Origin: Elysia crispata
Taxonomy: Eukaryota; Mollusca; Gastropoda; Plakobranchidae
Direction: 5' to 3'
NCBI GenBank assembly: GCA_033675545.1
Contig: JAWDGP010005861.1
Span: 1 to 64,000 of the forward strand
Length of the DNA stretch: 64,000 nucleotides
Position numbers and translations under genes: made by a program. The notes beneath the pieces were generated by a model, which searched no databases, was not told the origin of the DNA, and saw only the letters and a program-made list of their open reading frames with translations. Positions 7,317-13,959 of the stretch are shown piece by piece (position 1 is the stretch's first letter; each line of letters starts with the position of its first letter).

Positions 7317-8909
7317 ATGGATAAGGAACTTCGAAGACATCCAGATGATGATGACTTTGGTCATACCAATGTTGATTCCCCTGTTTCTTTTACCGATAAC
7401 ATCCGCCTCAGGAATTTTCGTACCGAAGCCACGGGCGGTGGCGGCACTATTATCACCCCGGGCGGCAACGCGGAAACCTCATTCAGCACCGGGAACATCG
7501 ACGCCTATGGAAACCCGATGATCAATACCCTCTACGACAAAAGCACCCGCGATGGAAGTGCGTTTGATACCAAGGCCGACGTTCACAACTTACCCGATAC
7601 TCCCCTCCACAATCCTTCCACCGAACCTGGAGGCAACATCGGGAACCTTCGGGATAAACTCGCCGCCGACGCCGCCGAAGCCAAAGCCAAAGCCGCCGAA
7701 GCCGAAGCCAAAGCCAAAGCCGCCGCCGAAGCCGCGAAAATAGCCCTGGTAAATGAATTCTACCAGTCGAATGCAAAAGACTATGGCTTTCCCCTCCCCG
7801 AAAAAATTCCCTATGACCAATTCGATGTCGGCGAGGATGGTAAAACCGTTTACTGGAACCCTGAAGAGGGGAAAGTGATTCCTTTGAGAAGCAAAAAGGG
7901 TGGTGGCTTCCTTGCTCTAAGTACGTTAGCCTCAAATTACGGTAAAGATGGGATAGATGCCATACGCACGTCCATGGGGCTCAAAGATTACAACTCGAAA
8001 ACACGAAAACTCAGCCCCAAGGTCCAGGAAAACATACAACACGCCCGTGATATCCTCCCCGCCGGAAATGTGGACATCACCCCCGTCGTGGCCGAACAAG
8101 CGGATGAAAGCTCAGAAATAGCAATCGAAGCCCTCGATGAGCAACTCACCCCTGAGCAGTCCGCTGCGTTGGATACCATCGACGACCCGCCGTTGGATCT
8201 CCAGTGGGTTAGCCAGGCGAGCAGGGAGCTAAGGGGGCTTAGATCGGCAATGACTCGAACGAGGGATGAGCTGGTTAACAACCTCGCCAAGCTCTCGGAA
8301 CTGGATAAAGACATTGCCGAGGAGAGGAGCAAGCTAGAAGGGGCCACTGACGAGACTACTAAAGACCTCATTGCCGAACGCCTGAGTAAACTGCAGGATG
8401 AAAGGGCTGCCCGACTTGAGGCCACTTCGGCCACCAAGGAGGCTATCCGGTCCCAGATCAGCCGTATACGTGAAACCCTGCACCGGATTCTACACGAGGA
8501 CAAAACCCTCGCCGAGCGAATAAAGACCCTCTTTCGTGAGCAGGGAATCACGATCGTGTCGATACTTACGGCCCTCGGGATGATTATTTCTACAATAGTC
8601 CTCGCTCTCCCGGGCGGTGCCGCCGCCGCCCCACCACAGCCGCCGCAGCCCCCCGGAAAGGGCGGGGCCAAAGAGTGGATCAAAAAACAACTCCAAAGCC
8701 TCGGAAGAATCCTGGCTAAACTGGCTGGCAAGGCGGCCGCCGCCCTCCCGGGGATCATTGGCTCGATCGTCTCCTGGCTCCTGTCTCTCCTCGGGAAAAC
8801 CGCGGTATGGTTATCTAGTAATCTGTGGGCCTTTCTTCTGGCTGTCGGGGGATTACTGCTTGTGGCGGCACGCGAGTGGCTTCTACCTAAGAAACCAAAG
8901 CAGTCCTAG
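7317..8909 (+). CDS. Coiled-coil, C-terminally membrane-anchored virion-type protein, 530 aa
   Basis: Function not established. The ATG at 7317 has a strong Kozak context (ACACCATGG). The N-terminus is acidic, then Gly-rich (GGGGTIITPGG). Residues 115-142 form an Ala/Lys/Glu helix encoded by GCC/GAA/AAA runs. A small globular segment lies at about 145-230, and a long coiled coil at about 297-405 (ELRGLRSAMTRTRDELVNNL and following). A hydrophobic segment at 411-432 (ITIVSILTALGMIISTIVLA), a Pro-rich linker and an amphipathic region at 455-495 come next, with a final hydrophobic segment near 503-518. The design suggests a membrane-linked structural or genome-associated protein. It shares a symmetric promoter with the capsid gene and overlaps the next convergent gene by 27 bp. 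I recall related uncharacterised proteins beside similar capsid genes. Confidence 0.78.
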   Translation: MDKELRRHPDDDDFGHTNVDSPVSFTDNIRLRNFRTEATGGGGTIITPGGNAETSFSTGNIDAYGNPMINTLYDKSTRDGSAFDTKADVHNLPDTPLHNPSTEPGGNIGNLRDKLAADAAEAKAKAAEAEAKAKAAAEAAKIALVNEFYQSNAKDYGFPLPEKIPYDQFDVGEDGKTVYWNPEEGKVIPLRSKKGGGFLALSTLASNYGKDGIDAIRTSMGLKDYNSKTRKLSPKVQENIQHARDILPAGNVDITPVVAEQADESSEIAIEALDEQLTPEQSAALDTIDDPPLDLQWVSQASRELRGLRSAMTRTRDELVNNLAKLSELDKDIAEERSKLEGATDETTKDLIAERLSKLQDERAARLEATSATKEAIRSQISRIRETLHRILHEDKTLAERIKTLFREQGITIVSILTALGMIISTIVLALPGGAAAAPPQPPQPPGKGGAKEWIKKQLQSLGRILAKLAGKAAAALPGIIGSIVSWLLSLLGKTAVWLSSNLWAFLLAVGGLLLVAAREWLLPKKPKQS

Positions 8910-10199
8910 GCCGATGGCAATACTGCCCACGATGAGGGCTGTTTTTTCTTCCTCGTGGGCCTCGTGGTCTGCTTTGGCTGCGGCCGTTGTTGTAGCGGGG
9001 GTCGGCTTTGCGGCGGTCTGGCTGGTGGCCGCCTCTGAATCGGCGCCCATCGGTTTAACGAGCCCCTTTTCGCCGGTGTCGTTTGCGGCGTCTGGTGGGG
9101 CAACACTTTTATTTAGGCCTTTATTAAGGCCCAGTCTCTGTGCGCTGGTGGCGACTATTATATTGTTGTTGTAGCCCACTATCTTACCAATACGGAGGAG
9201 CAGGTCTCCTGGGGCCATGACAAGACCCTCCCCAAAGGAAAAGTTGATCTCAGAGCTGGCATTTTGCACGACATCCTGATAACGGATTATTGCTGCTTGG
9301 GCGTCCACAGGAGAAGTAATGGCAGTTTCTACGTTCGTCTTAAACTGTGTTTGCGCACGGAAGGCCGCCCCGGTGCCAAGAATGCCTGTGCGGATCTGGA
9401 CCTGGGCGGTGAGGACGGACCACACGTAAGTCTGGATACTATCAGCCAACCTCTCGACCCCGGGGCGGGTTAATCCATCTGACTTATTGAGCATGAACAA
9501 TCTCCAAGCCCGGGACACAACGTCGGTCTCCTGCTCAAAGTAGTCCACGTGGGTAATGAGGCCCTGTGTCGGGAGTGTAAACGACATTTCCTTCGGGTCA
9601 TACTCCCCGTCAGGGGCCTTTCTATGCACGTCGATTACTTTGATATATCCTCTGCTGACCCAATAGTAGAAGACGGGGCCGAACCCCTGGTTGGGGCCAC
9701 TGACCCTCCAATCGGAGTTCGGGGAGACACCGAATTCGTCGCAGATTTTCTCGTACCCCTTGCGGTCGTAAGAGTTTTCCATCGCATTCCATGTCTCATC
9801 ATAGGGTAGTGGGGCCTGTATCTCTTCCAGTATACGGCGTATTTGGTAGTACACATGAAAGCGATAGACAGACTGTAGAAAGCCATCATCGGGAGTCAAA
9901 TGGTCCTCCACCGAAACTCCACAACCTGTGGTGGCGCACCAAACGGCGAAGTTTAACTGGTTCTGCCAAAACTGCATCGGTGTTGTACGCCACGCCTGGA
10001 GCCATTTGTCTGAATAACTCTTAGGCATAATATAGTGTTCGAAGATATCGGGGTACTCAGCCTCGAAGAATTTCTGCGGGTCGTCGGCCTGGACCCGAAC
10101 CCGGCCTTTTCTAAGATCGCCCACATCGCGAGCCGCGGCTTTTTGGAGGCCGGGATTGTACTTGGCTTCACTATTAAACTTGAAAGCTTTCGCATTCAT
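8883..10199 (-). CDS. Conserved-type virion protein with C-terminal membrane anchor, 438 aa
   Basis: Function unknown. I chose the ATG at 10199 (MNAKAFKFNSEAKYNPG) because it leaves a 14-bp divergent gap to the penton-like gene; the frame is open to 10253. Residues 1-350 are a soluble domain rich in aromatic residues (WQNQLNFAVWCATTGCGVSV, YRFHVYYQIRRIL, VFYYWVSRGYIKV). A low-complexity Ala/Thr/Pro stretch (TSQTAAKPTPATTTAAAKAD) leads to a C-terminal transmembrane segment (ALIVGSIAIGLGLLWFL) that ends the protein. This architecture fits a tail-anchored minor virion protein. It is flanked by structural genes on both sides, converging with the 530-aa gene (27-bp overlap) and diverging from the penton candidate. 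The frame is intact. Confidence 0.75.
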   Translation of the reverse strand: MNAKAFKFNSEAKYNPGLQKAAARDVGDLRKGRVRVQADDPQKFFEAEYPDIFEHYIMPKSYSDKWLQAWRTTPMQFWQNQLNFAVWCATTGCGVSVEDHLTPDDGFLQSVYRFHVYYQIRRILEEIQAPLPYDETWNAMENSYDRKGYEKICDEFGVSPNSDWRVSGPNQGFGPVFYYWVSRGYIKVIDVHRKAPDGEYDPKEMSFTLPTQGLITHVDYFEQETDVVSRAWRLFMLNKSDGLTRPGVERLADSIQTYVWSVLTAQVQIRTGILGTGAAFRAQTQFKTNVETAITSPVDAQAAIIRYQDVVQNASSEINFSFGEGLVMAPGDLLLRIGKIVGYNNNIIVATSAQRLGLNKGLNKSVAPPDAANDTGEKGLVKPMGADSEAATSQTAAKPTPATTTAAAKADHEAHEEEKTALIVGSIAIGLGLLWFLR

Positions 10200-10213
10200 A
10201 ATATTGGGCCGGC

Positions 10214-10894
10214 ATGTTCCACACGCTTTCGAACGTTCAAAGGGGGGAGGCAATCCCCCTCCTGCGGTGCATCGACAACCGCGATGGGCACCTCTCCATT
10301 GGTTTGCGATCGATAACCTTTGCCGCGGGGTGGTACAATATTGAAAAGGGGGAGAAATTTTCTTGGAAAAACACCGGGGCAGAAGAATCCCTCACAATCC
10401 CGCCCGGCCTGTATGGGTTCGACCGGCTGCGCGAGGTTCTCAAGGGGGCCAGCCACACGCTAACGGTCTGTGGAGAGAACGGGTTGATCACCCTAACGGT
10501 CGCCCCCGGGTGGACAATCCTTCTATCCGATGGCTTGCTGGCGCTTCTCGGCCTGGACGACGGCCTCGGCGGAGTCTGGCTCGACGCCGGTGTGTATACG
10601 GGCGATCGCCCTGTAAACTTTGCGACGCGGCAAATGCTGTGGGTCCATCTCGAAGAACTCAACACATCCGGAAATATCGCCGATGGGGCTCCTTCGACAC
10701 TCCTGGCCTGCGTCGGGTTGGGGCGACACGCCTTCGGGGACATTAACACGGTCCGAATGGAGTGCCCCGAATTTAAACGCCTTCGCGATGGAACGATAAG
10801 CGAGTTAAAGGTCTCGATTAGGGATGCACATGGGAAAATTTCCAACCAAGACCTCCCGATCCACGTTGCGCTTGAACTCGTCGCCAGAAAATGA
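10214..10894 (+). CDS. Candidate penton/minor capsid protein (single jelly-roll type), 226 aa
   Basis: This is probably the vertex or minor capsid protein. It begins MFHTLSNVQRG, is beta-rich without membrane segments, and contains blocks such as GLYGFDRLREVL, LLALLGLDDGLGG, YTGDRPVNFA and a C-terminal SELKVSIRDAHGKI. The size (226 aa) and Gly/Leu-rich strand pattern fit the single jelly-roll penton proteins that accompany double jelly-roll capsid proteins in Polintons. Similarity is recalled, not computed. Its start lies 14 bp from the divergent 438-aa gene, and its stop overlaps the next gene's ATG (ATGA). Being adjacent to a fibre-like gene strengthens the vertex assignment. Confidence 0.68.
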   Translation: MFHTLSNVQRGEAIPLLRCIDNRDGHLSIGLRSITFAAGWYNIEKGEKFSWKNTGAEESLTIPPGLYGFDRLREVLKGASHTLTVCGENGLITLTVAPGWTILLSDGLLALLGLDDGLGGVWLDAGVYTGDRPVNFATRQMLWVHLEELNTSGNIADGAPSTLLACVGLGRHAFGDINTVRMECPEFKRLRDGTISELKVSIRDAHGKISNQDLPIHVALELVARK

Positions 10895-11727
10895 GCATCT
10901 TCGGCGAGAGGATCCGCCGCCCGGGGCCTGACATTGGCACGATCCTATCAGACTATGTCAAAAAAGACTACGTCGATACGCAGGACGGCACCATCAGCGA
11001 GGCGTTAAAACACTTTAAGGCCCAACTCGTTTCCGACTTATCAGACTATGTCAAAAAAGACTACGTCGATACGCAGGACGGCACCATCAGCGAGGCGTTA
11101 AAACACTTTAAGGCCCAACTCGTTTCCGACTTATCAGACTATGCTAAAAAAGACTATGTCGATGCACAGGACGGCCTCCGTGTCCTGAAGGCGGGCGACA
11201 CCATGAGTGGTGATCTGGACATGGGGGGGCAACTGGTGCGTGGGCTGCCCAGAGACCTACGGCCGTACAAAGGTGATGAGGCTACTTCATGGAACCAGGT
11301 CGTGAGAAAGGCGGCTGATGCTTTCGAAGCCGCGGTAAATAGGCGTAAGCCTATGATAACTGTGTGGGCCGAACAGAAACGGTCTATGCTCAATAACCGA
11401 TACGAGTGGTCATTTGGCAGCGACGCAGCTAGGGGCCTTGCAGATGGGGGCTACCCCATGATGGCCGCAGTTAGGGTCCTTCGTATGGGGCTGTCGACAA
11501 CAGCACCTTACAACTTAATCTCCTCCGCCCTTGTCAATATTTCGGTCAACGGGATGGAAAACCCGTTATATGGTACGATCAAGCCCCCGGGCCAAGCCTG
11601 CGGTATTTCTATATTTTCAACCCCTCTGGCGCTGCAGCAAGGCGACAAAATAAACTTTAGATCAGCCTCGTCCACCCCCGAAATCGCGAGCGCAGTGGTC
11701 TCCCTCCTAATTGAACTTGACTTGTAG
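10891..11727 (+). CDS. Phage tail-fibre-like protein with shaft repeats, 278 aa
   Basis: This is a candidate receptor-binding fibre. Residues 20-50 and 51-81 are two identical 31-residue units (SDYVKKDYVDTQDGTISEAL and following), with a partial third at 82-95. They resemble the YVD-type trimeric shaft repeats of phage and virus fibres. Residues 103-120 (DTMSGDLDMGGQLVRGLP) match the short conserved motif common in phage tail fibres before a YVD repeat. The C-terminal 140 residues are a compact beta-rich domain (LISSALVNISVNGMENP, ISIFSTPLALQQGDKINF) suited to a knob. The ATG overlaps the preceding stop by 4 bp (ATGA), placing it directly after the penton candidate, where a vertex fibre gene would be expected. 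The binding partner is unknown. Confidence 0.72.
   Translation: MSIFGERIRRPGPDIGTILSDYVKKDYVDTQDGTISEALKHFKAQLVSDLSDYVKKDYVDTQDGTISEALKHFKAQLVSDLSDYAKKDYVDAQDGLRVLKAGDTMSGDLDMGGQLVRGLPRDLRPYKGDEATSWNQVVRKAADAFEAAVNRRKPMITVWAEQKRSMLNNRYEWSFGSDAARGLADGGYPMMAAVRVLRMGLSTTAPYNLISSALVNISVNGMENPLYGTIKPPGQACGISIFSTPLALQQGDKINFRSASSTPEIASAVVSLLIELDL
10948..11175 (+). repeat. 93-bp exact tandem repeat within the fibre gene
   Basis: Unit 1 is 10948-11040 and unit 2 is 11041-11133. They are identical base for base, including third codon positions. A third, diverged partial unit runs from 11134 to about 11175. The perfect identity points to very recent duplication or gene conversion. The length is a multiple of three, so it adds one 31-residue shaft unit without breaking the frame. 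Confidence 0.95.
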
Positions 11728-11751
11728 ATGACACATTGGTGGTAAAATACA

Positions 11752-12402
11752 ATGAAGCAAGTTACTCCAACAGCCCCATCGGGCGCTCTCTACCCAGAGC
11801 TGCCCGATGAAGGCAATGTTGCCGGCGGCATCCCGCAACGGCCAGATCAGTACTTCCGACTCCAGGAGATCTCGCGACTTCGTAAGCACCTCGAAGACGA
11901 AAAAGATAGACACTCCCAGCTCTTTAAGAAATACCGGCGCGGGATTAACGCTGTAGATGCTGTCGACACGGCGCTACTCTCAGCCAGTGTGGGGATGGGC
12001 ATTGGAGGTGTGGGTCTCCTGTCCACGATCATAGCAGCCCCGGTTGTACTGGGGCTTGAGGTTGCAGCCTTGGGCTGCGGACTCCTCGGTGTCGCCGGTA
12101 AATTTGTCAGCCGCCGGCTCTCGGTGAAGGCAAAAAAGCACGACGAAATTATGATTCTTGCTGGCAGTAAACTCAACTCCATATCCGCCCATGTCTCGAG
12201 AGCACTCACAGATGGTCAGATCTCTGATGAAGAATTCCGCATAGTTGTTGATGAGGTCCACAAATATACCCAGATGAAGGCAGAAATTCGGGATAGGGCA
12301 AAAAAGGCGCATGCCGCGGTCACTCTCGACGAGGAAGCGCTTATTCAGAGAGGCCGGGACGAGGCCAGGGCCAGTTTCATGAAGAAATTGGCTGCACCTT
12401 AG
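11752..12402 (+). CDS. Polinton-associated protein with central hydrophobic core, 216 aa
   Basis: Function unknown. A Pro-rich N-terminus is followed by a charged helix (about 35-65, RLRKHLEDEKDRHSQLFKKY), then a long hydrophobic Gly/Ala-rich stretch at 72-118 (LLSASVGMGIGGVGLLSTII, VVLGLEVAALGCGLLGVAG). The C-terminal half is charged and helical (ISDEEFRIVVDEVHKYTQMK). The hydrophobic part could form a helical hairpin in a membrane, as in some membrane-remodelling or pore proteins. That is only a structural guess. It is the last intact gene at the right of the cassette. Its final ~80 bp are partly duplicated about 460 bp downstream. Confidence 0.75.
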   Translation: MKQVTPTAPSGALYPELPDEGNVAGGIPQRPDQYFRLQEISRLRKHLEDEKDRHSQLFKKYRRGINAVDAVDTALLSASVGMGIGGVGLLSTIIAAPVVLGLEVAALGCGLLGVAGKFVSRRLSVKAKKHDEIMILAGSKLNSISAHVSRALTDGQISDEEFRIVVDEVHKYTQMKAEIRDRAKKAHAAVTLDEEALIQRGRDEARASFMKKLAAP

Positions 12403-12470
12403 TCTTCTTTAAGCGGCGACAACATACGCCATACAGCCCGCCTCCATACTCCGTAACTCTGTAAGACTAA
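12321..12470 (+). repeat. Source copy of duplicated gene tail
   Basis: The last ~80 coding bases of the 216-aa gene and part of its 3' flank (through ACAGCCCGCCTCCATAC) recur at 12778-12945 in direct orientation with scattered substitutions and indels. Confidence 0.8.
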
Positions 12471-12587
12471 CTTTCGTCCACATTTTTCTTATTTATGCCC
12501 CTTGAACCACAACTCGCCTATTTAATTCCTGGTTTGATCAGCCAGCCTGGCCAGTGTGCTATAGTTGGACTTTGACCCCCTGTACTA

Positions 12588-12687
12588 GTGTGTACATTGC
12601 ACCATCAGTCTCTTATCCGGCTTCTAGATAGCTGGTTGTGTGTACATTGCACCATCAGTCTTATCTGGCTTCTAGAAGGTACAGCTG
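12588..12687. repeat. Two-copy 50-bp tandem repeat
   Basis: Units start at 12588 and 12638, each opening with GTGTGTACATTGCACCATCA and continuing into TTAT-C-GGCTTCTAGA. The copies differ by a small indel and a few substitutions. The repeat lies between the two copies of the gene tail. Confidence 0.85.
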
Positions 12688-12777
12688 TTGTAATATAGCA
12701 GGATGTAGCGGAATATTCACAACTATGGATTGTGGTGCCTATCAGCTTATATATAAGCTGTAAGTTGTCACGCATTC

Positions 12778-12945
12778 CACTCTAGACGAGTAAGCGCTTA
12801 TTCAGAGAGGTCGGGACGAAGCCAGGGCCAGTTTCATAAAGAAATTGGCTGCGCCATAAACTGCTTTGTGAGGCCACGGCACGAAGGGCCGTGTTGCCGT
12901 CGCAACAACACACAGCCCGCCTCCATACACAGTTACAAGTTGGCT
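12778..12945 (+). pseudogene. Truncated duplicate of the 216-aa gene 3' end
   Basis: Bases 12778-12859 repeat the C-terminal codons of the gene ending at 12402 (same GCGCTTATTCAGAGAGG core). A G-to-T change near the start creates a stop, and the Met codon becomes ATA. The 3' flank is also homologous (ACAGCCCGCCTCCATAC). It is too short to code for anything. It may be a remnant of a second element copy or a local duplication near the element's right boundary. Confidence 0.75.
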
Positions 12946-12989
12946 GGCCCAGGATCTGAGAGCAAGTGGCTGTGGGGGTGGCTTCGCGG

Positions 12990-13011
12990 GCAGCTGCTCG
13001 CGAGCAGCTGC
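12990..13011. repeat. 22-bp perfect palindrome (GC-rich)
   Basis: The segment starting GCAGCTGCTCG reads the same on both strands over 22 bases, centred on CGCG, and part of it (GCTGCTCGCG) repeats immediately after. It can form a cruciform or hairpin. Its role is unknown. Confidence 0.85.
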
Positions 13012-13366
13012 TCGCGCCGCCGCTCGCGCCGTGTTCAGGCTGTACTCGCTCTATGAAGTGAGAGAGGGGAGTTTGGTAATAGCCCGCGTTCATAAATGAA
13101 CGCCGTTGCTATGGATACCGTGTTCTTGCAAGACCGTCCCTGGGGCTCCACATCTAACAAGCTGCGCTCTAGGCCTGGTTCCATTTTTTTGATCTGTCCT
13201 CCGAATTTTTTCCTATCTTGAAACTAGCCTTGGGGGCTGCGCTGGGCATGGCAGAGGGTGTGGGGGTGGGTGCCGCGGCAAAGGCTTCGCGTACATTGTG
13301 CATGTAGGCCGGCCTCTGGTTGATTTTTTTGTTGTTGCCCCTCGTCTGGTTAATGGTAGTTGCGCG

Positions 13367-13545
13367 TATGTAGGCCAGATGTGTTTTGCGTACATGCAGA
13401 ATTGGGGCAACTGTGTATGTAGGCCAGGCGTGTTTCGCGTACATGCAGAATTGGGGTAATTGTGTATGTAGGTCGGGCGTGATTTTCGTACATGCAGAAT
13501 TGGGGTCCGAGTGCATGTAGATGTGGTATGTTTTTCGTACAAGGT
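13367..13545. repeat. 49-bp tandem array, about 3.6 units
   Basis: The anchor TATGTAGG (CATGTAGA in the last unit) falls at 13367, 13416, 13465 and 13514, exactly 49 bp apart. Each unit includes CGTACATGCAGAATTGGGG. A degenerate related piece (GCGTACATTGTGCATGTAGG) lies near 13290. Reverse-strand reading frames across it are repeat artefacts, not genes. Confidence 0.9.
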
Positions 13546-13577
13546 GGTCCAGAACCCCCCACCCTCTGTATACTACT

Positions 13578-13610
13578 GGATGGCCCAAACGAGATGTCAC
13601 GTGTCCTCAG
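13578..13610 (+). repeat. DIRS left inverted terminal segment
   Basis: ACGAGATGTCACGTGTCCTC (from 13589) has an exact inverted partner at 18442-18463 (22 bp in all). GGATGGCCCAAACGAGAT at 13578-13595 has an exact inverted partner at 18224-18241. Confidence 0.85.
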
Positions 13611-13959
13611 TTTACGTTGTCTTCTTGTTGTGCTTGTCGTGGATTTTCACTCTCTCGGATTTACTTATGTTTTCTGTGTTATCCTCATTCTTTTCCCTCG
13701 GATTATTAACAATTTTAGTTTTTTACTTTGTTGTCATTTCTGGCACATACACCAATGGTGGTCCTACTGCAATAAATGTTGGGGATTCAATTGTCATACC
13801 TCGCAGAGGGTGACCTCACTGCCATATCTCGCTGAGAGTGGCTTATCTACCATACCTCGCTGAGGGTGACCTTTAATCTTTTGGCTATTCTTTATTATTC
13901 ATTTTGTTTTATTATTTCATTATTTCATTTTCGTATTACCATAAAGTGCCACAAAAAGC

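Larger units (their letters stand above)
12403..13577. other. Non-coding interval at the right side of the Polinton-like block
   Basis: No gene is supported here. The interval contains the duplicated gene tail, a 50-bp tandem pair, a 22-bp perfect GC-rich palindrome (12990-13011), a small hairpin (GCGTTCAT at 13086-13093 and ATGAACGC at 13096-13103) and a 49-bp tandem array. GC content falls from coding-like to host-like across it. The element's right terminal inverted repeat should be here or nearby, but cannot be identified because the left end is outside the window. Confidence 0.7.

Noticed and set aside
7988..8758. 256-aa reverse-strand frame opposite the 530-aa gene
   Set aside because: Ser/Arg/Ala low-complexity composition mirrors the codon bias of the sense gene, which has clear structural features.
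10237..10845. 202-aa reverse-strand frame opposite the penton candidate
   Set aside because: Pro/Ser/Arg-rich antisense artefact with no initiation context.
13169..13600. Reverse-strand frames with repeated NSACT peptides
   Set aside because: Produced by the 49-bp tandem array; period and composition are explained by the repeat.
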